From positions 1 through 20,502 of the IMG/VR virus record IMGVR_UViG_3300036780_000407: a stretch of DNA of 20,502 bases, one strand, 5' to 3'. This document shows positions 14,334 to 20,502 of this stretch, in pieces. The notes under the pieces are model-generated. The model had not been told where the DNA came from. It saw only the letters and a list, made by a program, of their open reading frames with translations, and did not search any database. The stretch is from a virus. The stretch's first letter is position 1; every line of letters begins with the position of its first letter. The translations under genes and the position numbers were made by a program.

Positions 14334-15517
14334 ACCCATTCCCCGATAAGGTTTCCAAGGTTCAACGTCGTTGCCGTCGTTGTCGAGAAATAATTGCTTG
14401 AGCCGGTAGGCGTCGCCCAGGAATAATTTGCCGACTGTAGCAACGCGATACTGAATGATCCGCTGCCGTCACTCGTCACAGATACATCCGTCAACTGATA
14501 CTTCACGCGAAACGTGACGACAGCATTTGGAACGGCCACGCCTTGCTGATTGATCGTCTTGCCCGATACAACCGTCTGCCCGGCCGCCGGGATGATCGGC
14601 GATGACGCCGCCGGGCCGGTTATCGTTTGTGCAGTTGTCCCGCTTACGGTTACTGCCGTCACGGGGAAGACAACTCCGGCCGTTGCCTGAGCCGTCAAGG
14701 TGTACATACCATTCGGCAGTCCGAACGTCGCCACGCCGCTGCTATTCGCCTGTCCGCTCCCTTGGCCGGCCACGGTGTACGGGACGTTGGCGACGGGATT
14801 GTTGTTTGAATCGACAAAGGTAATGGTGACAGGTGACGGGCCGGTGATTCCCGAAACCAATCGGCCATACGCATCGCCGGTTTGATTCACGTCCGCGCTC
14901 GTCCACGCCGAAGAAACCACATTCCAGGCTTTTGACCACGCCGCCGCGATTGTTGCCGCCGTGCCAGTGATTGCCGATCCGAGGATGTACTTCCAATCGA
15001 CCAACGGCACGCCCGTTACGTTTGGCGCGGGAATCGTTCCGCCCGCCCATTTCGTAGTATTCACGCCGCTCGCCACAGTGCCGACGATGGGTTGGTTATT
15101 CCCATCGACAGTGACCGCCTGTCCGTCCCACGCCGCCACACTTACGGCGGGAAGATTATCTTGCGTCGATAGCTGCCACTGGTTGACCGAAGCGGGTACG
15201 TTGCCGTTGCCGTTGATGACATTCGCCCAGCGCTTTGAGTCCAGCACCCACGGCCCGAAGGTAACGCCTGTCGCAACCCCGCCGACTGTCGCGGCGATGG
15301 ATAGTCCGACCGAATCGCCAGCGACATAACCGACCGGAATGGTGAAGACGGCTTTGTATCGCCCGGTCCCTGTATTGGTAACGGTGACAGTCACGGTTCC
15401 GTCATCCGTTCCGTTGTGCGTGCAAATGCCCGTCGTGCTGTCGGCATTCGCGAGCGCGCCGGTGATGCTTACCACGTCAAAGGTCTGAATCAGACTGTCG
15501 CCGGGAATGTAACTCAT
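14330..15517 (-). CDS. Tail fibre/appendage protein with Ig-like domain
   Basis: A 395-residue protein rich in Gly, Ser, Thr and Val with very few charged residues. Residues 1-110 or so form a beta-rich head-like module. A Trp-rich middle segment follows (WSKAWNVVSSAWTSADVNQTGDAYGRL). The C-terminal half holds Ig or carboxypeptidase-regulatory-like repeats: ITFVDSNNNPVANVPYTV with ATFGLPNGMYTLTAQAT, then INQQGVAVPNAVVTFRVKY. Such domains are frequent on virion surfaces and bind carbohydrate. The start (15517) overlaps the LamG gene stop as TAATG. It is likely part of a receptor-binding or decoration structure. Confidence 0.72.
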   Translation of the reverse strand: MSYIPGDSLIQTFDVVSITGALANADSTTGICTHNGTDDGTVTVTVTNTGTGRYKAVFTIPVGYVAGDSVGLSIAATVGGVATGVTFGPWVLDSKRWANVINGNGNVPASVNQWQLSTQDNLPAVSVAAWDGQAVTVDGNNQPIVGTVASGVNTTKWAGGTIPAPNVTGVPLVDWKYILGSAITGTAATIAAAWSKAWNVVSSAWTSADVNQTGDAYGRLVSGITGPSPVTITFVDSNNNPVANVPYTVAGQGSGQANSSGVATFGLPNGMYTLTAQATAGVVFPVTAVTVSGTTAQTITGPAASSPIIPAAGQTVVSGKTINQQGVAVPNAVVTFRVKYQLTDVSVTSDGSGSFSIALLQSANYSWATPTGSSNYFSTTTATTLNLGNLIGEWV

Positions 15518-16188
15518 TATCTGCCCCCGCGAATGAATGGCGACTTGCCGACACCGCAGCCGAGGAATCCTTGCGCTATGCCGGCGTTGTAGTGGGCAAG
15601 GATGCGGGCTGCGGAAAGCACGGCAGGATAAATCGCCACTTCGTCAATCGAGCCGTGGAAACTCCAATCCGAGTTCGGGCCGATATCGGGCCGTCCGCCT
15701 ATCCTTGCTTGGCCCGCGGTGTATGCGAAGGTGGCTGTAAATTGCCGCCTCAAAACGCCGTTGGCGTAGCCGAATAAATTGACACCGTCCGAGACGAGCG
15801 CCACATGCGTCCATGTCGAAAATGTTGGGAAATAACCGGTCGATGCGCCGCCGGTGCCGATGCAAAGAGCGCCGGTATTGTCCAGAACAAATCCACTTCC
15901 GATGATCGGTGCCTCAACCGCGCCGACCGAAGTCGGGTAAATCCACGCCTCAAGCGAGAATGAGCCTGAGACGGCGACAGAGTTATCGACGTACGTAAGC
16001 CCATCGAACCCGACGGCGGCATTGTTCTCCCCGGCTATGGCCCCGACCAGCCCGAGTGAGAATCCGCCATTGTATGTTCCGGTGTTCGAGTTCCCGCTGC
16101 TGTCGGCGGCAGATGTGCCAGACAGGTCGCCCAAACGGTAATATGCCGCCGGGGAATCGGCGAGGATGGTTGCAGAGTAGATGGTCAT
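15517..16188 (-). CDS. LamG/concanavalin-like domain protein
   Basis: A 223-residue protein that is essentially one LamG-type jelly roll. Diagnostic parts are AAYYRLGDLSGTSAADSSGN, FSLEAWIYPTSVG, WTHVALVSDGVNLFGYANGV and SIDEVAIYPAVLSAARILAHY. These folds bind glycans and are common on phage fibres. It is in a chain of genes joined by TAATG overlaps, so the products are probably made in fixed proportions. The C-terminal tail (GCGVGKSPFIRGGR) is basic and Gly-rich. Confidence 0.85.
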   Translation of the reverse strand: MTIYSATILADSPAAYYRLGDLSGTSAADSSGNSNTGTYNGGFSLGLVGAIAGENNAAVGFDGLTYVDNSVAVSGSFSLEAWIYPTSVGAVEAPIIGSGFVLDNTGALCIGTGGASTGYFPTFSTWTHVALVSDGVNLFGYANGVLRRQFTATFAYTAGQARIGGRPDIGPNSDWSFHGSIDEVAIYPAVLSAARILAHYNAGIAQGFLGCGVGKSPFIRGGR

Positions 16189-16748
16189 TAGACAAACAAC
16201 GCCTGCAACTGAGATTTCGTCGGGAGCGTGCCGGAAACTTGCCCGGCGTCACACGTCGCAATCGCCTCTTGATATTGAGTCGCCAGCCAAGCGAGTAACG
16301 ATGTTTTCGCGTTGACCAGAGATAACGCCGCCCGCGCCGCCGTCACGTCGGAAGCTGCGACTACATCGCCGCATCGGTAACTTTGCGTCAAAGCGATGAT
16401 CGCGGCTTGATCGGCGGTCGAAAGGATTCCCGCTGTCACAAGCCCCTGAATGTTCGCCAGCACAAGCGACGATATTTCCGGGTCGCTCATCTTAATCAGC
16501 GGATACGCCGCGTTTATGACGCCCAGGGCCGCGATAGCCAAGCCGGAAAACTGAGCGTTCGCATTCGACTGCGCGGCAACCAACGGCACGCGAAGCTGCC
16601 GCGTGTCGATTACCTGCGCCACCGCAGACGGTGCAACGTCGGTATAAATGGGGACGGATAGCGCCGTCGCGGCTGCCGCGTCAGATAGCGTCGAAATCGC
16701 GGGGTCGGGCAAAGCCGCCGCCAGAAGTTGTTGATTGAGATTTGACAT
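16188..16748 (-). CDS. Unknown helical protein of the fibre operon
   Basis: A 186-residue Ala-rich helical protein starting SNLNQQLLAAALPDPAISTL and containing VIDTRQLRVPLVAAQSNANA and LLAWLATQYQEAIATC. There is no signal peptide, membrane segment or motif I recognise. It is bracketed by TAATG overlaps with the beta-helix gene upstream and the LamG gene downstream, which argues for a linked role, perhaps as fibre chaperone or adaptor (inference). Confidence 0.65.
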   Translation of the reverse strand: MSNLNQQLLAAALPDPAISTLSDAAAATALSVPIYTDVAPSAVAQVIDTRQLRVPLVAAQSNANAQFSGLAIAALGVINAAYPLIKMSDPEISSLVLANIQGLVTAGILSTADQAAIIALTQSYRCGDVVAASDVTAARAALSLVNAKTSLLAWLATQYQEAIATCDAGQVSGTLPTKSQLQALFV

Positions 16749-17827
16749 TACTTAGCCGCCGGAACTGTCACCATTTTATCCCCGCCCGTCGCAGCATACT
16801 TCCCCTTGGAAGACGTAGCGAAAAACTCCCACGCCTTCGCCCCGGCGTACGCCTGTTCGGTATTCGTCCCGCCAGTGATTTGCGAAAGCGTATCGGCAGA
16901 GACAGGCGGCGCAAGCGGGTTGGTGAAAGTGTTGTTGTTTAAACGCAGACTCACGCCCTGATAGACTTCAACCAAACTTATCGCCATGCCGTTGCTGGTG
17001 AAATGATTCCCGGTGACGGTGCCACTGGCGAACTGTCCGACTGATTTCGTCGCGGGAGTTCCAGCCCCAGGCACTTGCCCCCATCGAACATCGCCGGTGA
17101 AGGTATTCCCCTCCATCGTCACATTGAAAAACTGGCGAACGCCGCCGGCATCCTTGCAACCGTTATTGTTCGATACAGTGTTCCCGCTGAATGTCGCGCC
17201 CGATTGCGTGATGCCGCTGGCGGGAACGTCAAAGCGGAACGCGTACTCATTGATTGAGCCGGCCAAGGTGTTGTCGGTACACCATACGCCCGATTCGTCA
17301 AAGTAAATCGAGACGGTCGTAGTGACGCCAACGGAATTGCCGGTGAAGAATGAATTTGTCCCGCCCGGCAAAGTCTTGAACGCCTGCCCAACGCTTCCCG
17401 ATGGCGAGCCGACGCCAATTTTACAATTCTCCACGCCACAGTGATTCGCCGCAGATTCAAAGAATAGCCCGGCTTTCGGTGCGACAAATCGGGCAATCGT
17501 CACATCGGGAGCAATCGCCTTAAAATCGGTCTGGTTGGTCGGCAGATCGATCGTACTTCCGTTGCCGTCCAGCGAATATTTAAGATTCGCGGTTGCCGAC
17601 AAAACATAAAGGCTGTTCGCCTGCAAGACGATTGGCCCCTTGGCCGCTGCAATAATTGAGTCAAGCGCAATCGGCGGATGCGCGGGCTGCGCATGACAAA
17701 GCGAAGAACTCGCCAGCACTGCGAACATTGCGACCGCAAGAGCATAGTACGCAACGAACGCGACAACTTCGCGAGCAATCGAACGAACGTTTAAACGCGG
17801 AGAGATTTTAAACAGGTCGTGAATCAT
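16748..17827 (-). CDS. Secreted right-handed beta-helix protein
   Basis: A 359-residue protein. Residues 1-20 are basic and 21-46 hydrophobic, ending SSSLCHA before QPAHP: a signal peptide with probable cleavage after Ala46, or a signal anchor. The remainder shows the repeating pattern of a parallel beta-helix (VENCKIGVGSP, NSFFTGNSVGV, ATFSGNTVSNN, VTMEGNTFTGD, GTVTGNHFTSNG, LRLNNNTFTNP), with N-x-F or N-x-V stacking as in pectate-lyase-like folds and tail spikes. A virion spike should not need export, so the signal peptide is odd. Its start has only a weak ribosome site (AGGG). Copy 9 of the palindrome lies 31 bases into the gene. Confidence 0.8.
   Translation of the reverse strand: MIHDLFKISPRLNVRSIAREVVAFVAYYALAVAMFAVLASSSLCHAQPAHPPIALDSIIAAAKGPIVLQANSLYVLSATANLKYSLDGNGSTIDLPTNQTDFKAIAPDVTIARFVAPKAGLFFESAANHCGVENCKIGVGSPSGSVGQAFKTLPGGTNSFFTGNSVGVTTTVSIYFDESGVWCTDNTLAGSINEYAFRFDVPASGITQSGATFSGNTVSNNNGCKDAGGVRQFFNVTMEGNTFTGDVRWGQVPGAGTPATKSVGQFASGTVTGNHFTSNGMAISLVEVYQGVSLRLNNNTFTNPLAPPVSADTLSQITGGTNTEQAYAGAKAWEFFATSSKGKYAATGGDKMVTVPAAK
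16937..16944. repeat. GTTTAAAC palindrome, copy 8
   Basis: An exact copy inside the beta-helix gene with the GC right flank. Confidence 0.9.
17789..17796. repeat. GTTTAAAC palindrome, copy 9, with nearby TTTTAAAC
   Basis: An exact copy in the 5' part of the beta-helix gene with the GC right flank. A one-mismatch neighbour, TTTTAAAC, lies at 17806-17813, 17 bases away, giving the only closely spaced pair. Confidence 0.88.
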
Positions 17828-18000
17828 AAAAAGTAAACCCTAAAGCCAAAATCGCGGGCGCGTGCGTGTGGCGGTGGACCGGTCAGGTGCGGAGTCCCTA
17901 ATCAGACTTTTTGACCCCATACCCACGACATTTCACGCCACATTGTCACGGTGCGACAGTCAAACAAAATTGTGACGCAAGGATGAGAACCCAAAACAAT
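17828..18000. other. 173-bp non-coding interval between HNH and beta-helix genes
   Basis: No gene, tRNA or clear promoter is seen here. It contains the 8-bp palindrome GACCGGTC and two near-identical nonamers, ATTGTCACG (17942-17950) and ATTGTGACG (17969-17977), 27 bp apart. Because HNH genes often lie next to the packaging start in HK97-like phages, a cos or pac element here is possible but unproven. Confidence 0.4.
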
Positions 18001-18327
18001 TTATTGAACGCTTCGGCGAATCTCGGCGAGTTGTTCCATGGTAAGCTCATTGATTCCCTTTACTTTCAAGTTCGCCGATAGCAGATCATGGCATCGCCTG
18101 CACACTGGACGCCGGTTAGATGGTTCGTATGGTTCCCCGCCGTCTTGAATCGGAATCTTATGATCTATGATGGAAGCGGGTCGGTCGCAGAACGCACACT
18201 CGGGATGTTGTTGCAGTTCTATTTCCCGCTGCCTTTGATGCCGCCGGCCATAGTGGCGTTTGTCAGTGTTCGGCCTCGCCTCTGACAATGGCACGCGTTG
18301 CTTGTGAGACTTCGCTTTGATGGGCAT
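18001..18327 (-). CDS. HNH endonuclease
   Basis: A 108-residue nuclease. The order of elements is Cys44-x2-Cys47 (CAFC), Asp55-His56 in IIDHKIPIQDGG, Asn71, and Cys76-x2-Cys79-His80 (CRRCHD): a complete zinc-stabilised beta-beta-alpha metal site. In HK97-like phages such stand-alone HNH proteins help the terminase cut DNA at the packaging site. Here four fibre-type genes and the caspase-like gene separate it from the terminase genes. AAGG precedes the ATG at 18327. The gene overlaps its upstream neighbour by 65 bases. Confidence 0.9.
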   Translation of the reverse strand: MPIKAKSHKQRVPLSEARPNTDKRHYGRRHQRQREIELQQHPECAFCDRPASIIDHKIPIQDGGEPYEPSNRRPVCRRCHDLLSANLKVKGINELTMEQLAEIRRSVQ

Positions 18328-18568
18328 GTTCTGCCTTCATGTCGTTAAGCTTTTCGTCGATGGAAACAATCTTGTCATGATCGGCGGCGACAGTGGCAAT
18401 CAGCGAATCGATTTGCTTTGTCTGCTGATCTTGAGTGATCTTGAGTTGCTGATATGCGGAATTTACGGTGAGCATTACACTGCAAACCGTCAAGGCAAGG
18501 GTAATGATATTATCGACGCCAATAACGCCAAAAATCTTTTTCTCATTACGCGCCGACTTCATTACCAT
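18263..18568 (-). CDS. Membrane protein with coiled coil, holin- or spanin-like
   Basis: A 101-residue protein. A short basic N-terminus precedes one transmembrane helix (about 17-38, VDNIITLALTVCSVMLTV). A charged coiled coil follows (QLKITQDQQTKQIDSL, KIVSIDEKLNDMKAEH). This topology fits XhlA-like lysis accessory proteins or inner-membrane spanins, but there is no endolysin in the window to confirm a lysis cassette. The ATG at 18568 has AAGGGGG four bases away. Confidence 0.55.
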   Translation of the reverse strand: MVMKSARNEKKIFGVIGVDNIITLALTVCSVMLTVNSAYQQLKITQDQQTKQIDSLIATVAADHDKIVSIDEKLNDMKAEHAHQSEVSQATRAIVRGEAEH

Positions 18569-18582
18569 TGATCCCCCTTAAA

Positions 18583-18617
18583 AGCAGCCGGGAAGTATCG
18601 GAAACTTCCCGGCTGCT
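18583..18617 (-). terminator. 14-bp perfect hairpin with short T-run
   Basis: AGCAGCCGGGAAGT (18583-18596) pairs with ACTTCCCGGCTGCT (18604-18617) around a 7-base loop. On the minus strand the stem is followed by TTTTAA, so it qualifies as an intrinsic terminator with a short U-tract. It lies between the secreted protein gene and the holin-like gene and ends just before the latter's AAGGGGG ribosome site, so partial read-through or attenuation is likely. Confidence 0.72.
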
Positions 18618-18645
18618 CTCGCACCCACCCAACCCTCAGAAATGA

Positions 18646-19248
18646 TTACGCTTTGCCGGAAACGAATGCCGGCGTAGGAGTCGGCGGCGAATCCAGGATG
18701 ACATGTTCCGTTGCGGGAGTCACGGTAGTGTTCGCCGGCGTCGCGGTCGCACTGGTTGCGGCGACTGCGGCCGGATGATTCAGTAATGCGACGATTGACG
18801 GCGCGAGTGAAGTTGCAGCCCCGGCAATGGCTCCGACAGTCGCGTTATTTCCGCTGACCTGATTTGCGAGTTTCACGATATCCGGTGCGGCGGTGGCGAT
18901 TGCAGTCTCAGCGGTTGCAGCTTTTTGGCCGCTGGCGGATGCCTGAATTTTCAGATAGACGCTCGCGGCAAGTCCGAGGCCGGCCAATACGGCACTTCCC
19001 CAGGGTATCGCGGCAACGGCGAATTGAGCGATGGGGCTTGTGGAGACATTGGCGACAGTGACGGCGGCGGCAACAGGTGCGGACGCATTCGCCGGCATGG
19101 TGGTAGGCGTCGGCGTGATTGCGGCACTGTCGGCGGCAACGGTACTCATCGCGGCACATCCGCCGGAAGGTGACGCGGTCGCAGCCATTGCGAAGACACA
19201 TGCGACAGCGACAAGAGCGATTGACAGGATGCGTTTCGGAAATTTCAT
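18646..19248 (-). CDS. Secreted or membrane Ala/Thr-rich protein
   Basis: A 200-residue low-complexity protein. The N-terminus is a signal peptide (KRILSIALVAVACVFAMAATAS); cleavage near Ala25, or lipid attachment at Cys31 (PSGGC), is possible. A Pro/Thr/Ala linker leads to a second hydrophobic helix (about 75-99, IAQFAVAAIPWGSAVLAGLG). The C-terminus is again Ala/Thr/Pro-rich. The ATG at 19248 has AAGGGG nine bases upstream. A role at the cell envelope, in lysis or superinfection exclusion, is a guess from topology and from the neighbouring membrane protein. Confidence 0.6.
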   Translation of the reverse strand: MKFPKRILSIALVAVACVFAMAATASPSGGCAAMSTVAADSAAITPTPTTMPANASAPVAAAVTVANVSTSPIAQFAVAAIPWGSAVLAGLGLAASVYLKIQASASGQKAATAETAIATAAPDIVKLANQVSGNNATVGAIAGAATSLAPSIVALLNHPAAVAATSATATPANTTVTPATEHVILDSPPTPTPAFVSGKA

Positions 19249-19319
19249 AGCGATTGCCCCTTGGATGGAATGTGAAGTCGTACCACTCTTGTATCGCCAT
19301 CAATTTCCCAAAACTGTAA

Positions 19320-19784
19320 CTAAGTTTGAATTTTCATAGAAGAAACTGCAAAATCTAGCAACCATTTCGCATCGCACTCGTTGTCGTCTGCGTTTCGGTC
19401 CATATCCGGCCATTTGCGAAGCGCTGATTCAACCATGTCGGCTTTTTTTGCGTTACCTTTTCCTGTGGCGTGTTTCTTGATTTCCGTAGGGCTGTAGCCG
19501 CGATATTCAACCTTGTTATCCTCGCACCATACTTTGATTACGCTCTGAATCTCCGATTGAACGACCAAAGCGCCTTGCATGGATGAGGCGCAGTTGCGTG
19601 CGGCCTCAAATACCAACAGTTCGACGCCCAGGGCGGCAAGAATCTCTTGCAGCTTGCCGCGAAGCCGTATTAGCCTCATTCCAGCCGATTCGTCGCGACG
19701 TATGGATAGGTCCCATGTTCCGGAAATTCCCGTTGAGTGAGCAAATCCGCATTTAGTTGCCGGGTCGATTGACAGAATGTTCAT
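19320..19784 (-). CDS. RuvC-like Holliday junction resolvase
   Basis: A 154-residue nuclease of the RNase H-like fold. Asp7 in LSIDPATKCGFAH, Glu60 in LLVFEAAR, the helix YSPTEIKKHATGKGNAKKADM and the acidic pair in DNECDAKWLL (Asp134/Asp138 region) make up the four-acid site and DNA-contact lysines of RuvC. Phage versions clear branched DNA before packaging and act in recombination. The ATG at 19784 is preceded by AAAGGG. Downstream is an empty 70-bp gap. Confidence 0.88.
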   Translation of the reverse strand: MNILSIDPATKCGFAHSTGISGTWDLSIRRDESAGMRLIRLRGKLQEILAALGVELLVFEAARNCASSMQGALVVQSEIQSVIKVWCEDNKVEYRGYSPTEIKKHATGKGNAKKADMVESALRKWPDMDRNADDNECDAKWLLDFAVSSMKIQT

Positions 19785-19866
19785 TGTGATACCCTTTGTT
19801 ACTTAGTTGTGAGTTAGGAAAAGACACTAATGGTTGAACGTAAGTCCAGGAGAGACAAGGTAGTAT

Positions 19867-19902
19867 ATATAATATATAATAATAATATATTATATATTAT
19901 AT
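19867..19902. repeat. 15-bp perfect inverted repeat made only of A and T
   Basis: ATATAATATATAATA (19867-19881) pairs with TATTATATATTATAT (19888-19902) around six bases. It sits in about 40 bp of uninterrupted A/T in an otherwise GC-rich genome. It could be a DNA-unwinding element, a cruciform or a binding site. Confidence 0.8.
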
Positions 19903-20012
19903 TACATCTCTTCTCCTCCCTGTTTCCTGTGGCCGTTTGCGTGTTCTATGGTGGCGTTTCTGAATTTATTAAGTTTTTTCATCGTAAGCATTGATGTCAA
20001 AATAAGTTGCAT

Positions 20013-20043
20013 TCGCGACTTCGTGAAATTCACTAAGTCGCGA
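20013..20043 (-). terminator. 31-bp dyad after the replication gene
   Basis: TCGCGACTT (20013-20021) pairs with AAGTCGCGA (20035-20043). Inside, after one mismatch, GTGA pairs with TCAC around AAT. It directly abuts the TAG stop of the replication gene, the position of a terminator, but the exit side lacks a T-run, so factor-dependent termination or RNA processing is as likely. Confidence 0.6.
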
Positions 20044-20502
20044 CTAACGCAAAGTCGTCAAAACCGGGAAATACGTGGTCGCTGGCCGTCCAGTTCCACC
20101 AGTTACTTCCGCCAGTATGCGCCCTTGCGTTAGAAGCTCGTCCAAAGCCTCCCGCCGAGTCTTAGCGGTCATTCCTTCGCCGGCCAATGCTTTGGATAGG
20201 GCTTTCATGCGAATCCCCTTAGCGTTCGATTTGATGACTCGGAGAATCTTTAGCATTGCCTTGCCAAACTCAGTCGATGAAACACTATCTTTTACTGAGT
20301 CAACAAAAGATCGAATGCACCATTCCACCAAATTACATGACCACGCTGCAATGTCGCCGGTGACAATCGGGGATTGATATTCGCAACCACAAGCGACAAT
20401 GATAGAAATTTTGCGAGCATGTTCGGCCGCACGACTCCACAAAACATCAATATTGCTTCCGTCTCTTGCCGCCGATTGCTCTTTTCTACAGTTGAACGCA
20501 AA
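20044..20502 (-). CDS. C-terminal part of a probable replication protein (cut by window edge)
   Basis: The reading frame is open to the right edge, so only the last 152 residues are seen and the true start lies outside. Residues such as VLWSRAAEHARKISIIVACG and a later helix with AAWSCNLVEWCIRSFVDSV resemble the C-terminal lid of DUF3987-type or primase-helicase proteins. The end forms a winged-helix-like segment (KILRVIKSNAKGIRMKALSK, TAKTRREALDELLTQGRI, GRPATTYFPV). The AT-rich interval and the resolvase next to it support a replication role. Assignment is tentative. Confidence 0.5.
   Translation of the reverse strand, partial: FAFNCRKEQSAARDGSNIDVLWSRAAEHARKISIIVACGCEYQSPIVTGDIAAWSCNLVEWCIRSFVDSVKDSVSSTEFGKAMLKILRVIKSNAKGIRMKALSKALAGEGMTAKTRREALDELLTQGRILAEVTGGTGRPATTYFPVLTTLR

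Larger units (their letters stand above)
19785..20043. other. Non-coding interval with origin-like A/T tract
   Basis: The longest stretch without a gene. It contains the A/T inverted repeat at 19867-19902, purine- and pyrimidine-rich flanks that are partly complementary (GGAGAGACAAGG against CTCTTCTCCTCCC), and the dyad at 20013-20043. No convincing ORF or promoter was found. Its position between a replication gene and a resolvase fits a replication origin or regulatory region. Confidence 0.5.

Noticed and set aside
20292-20501. Separate 69-residue minus-strand protein at the right edge
   Set aside because: It is an alternative frame; the replication protein frame is open to the window end and shows family-like sequence.

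Overview
The window is part of the genome of a tailed double-stranded DNA phage, or a prophage, with siphovirus-type morphology: an HK97-type head, head-tail connectors, and a tail tube with chaperones and a tape measure. Base composition is moderately GC-rich. The host cannot be fixed from the sequence. Secreted and membrane-anchored proteins suggest a bacterium with a conventional Sec system. A planctomycete or similar environmental host is only a weak impression from protein style. No integrase or classical repressor is visible, so lytic and temperate lifestyles cannot be separated. No tRNA, rRNA, CRISPR array or insertion sequence was found.

Almost everything reads leftward on the minus strand, so the gene order runs from the right edge to the left. 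At the right edge (20502-19320) lie the C-terminal part of a probable replication protein, a 270-bp non-coding interval with a pure A/T inverted repeat, and a RuvC-like resolvase. Next (19248-17828) come two membrane or secreted small proteins and an HNH endonuclease. A tightly overlapping block (17827-13776) holds a signal-peptide beta-helix protein, an unknown helical protein, a LamG-type lectin-like protein, an Ig-like fibre protein and a membrane-anchored protein with His and Cys motifs suggestive of a caspase-like fold. The packaging and head module (13747-6024) follows: P27-type small terminase, a small protein, large terminase, portal, prohead protease, major capsid protein and a small capsid-adjacent protein. 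The connector and tail module (6034-1) ends the series: adaptor, head closure, gp10-like protein, tail terminator, tail tube, G/GT chaperones with a classic AAAAAAC slippery site, tape measure, an unknown tail protein and a short beta-rich protein.

The striking anomaly is a 1.85-kb cassette (8380-10221) on the plus strand, wedged between portal and protease. It has its own sigma70-like promoter, a 31-residue membrane peptide, and two tandem hairpins just before a J-domain protein. That protein is fused to a SprT-like region lacking the HExxH motif and ends in a zinc ribbon. A VWA protein with an intact MIDAS site, a strong 12-bp hairpin and a small XRE-type DNA-binding protein follow. It looks like a self-contained accessory (moron-like) system and is the best candidate for undescribed biology here.

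A second window-wide signal is the palindrome GTTTAAAC. It occurs nine times against about 0.3 expected, often at gene boundaries. The minus-strand genes also share an unusual G-run Shine-Dalgarno type (AAGGGG), whereas the plus-strand cassette uses ordinary AAAGGAG-like sites.
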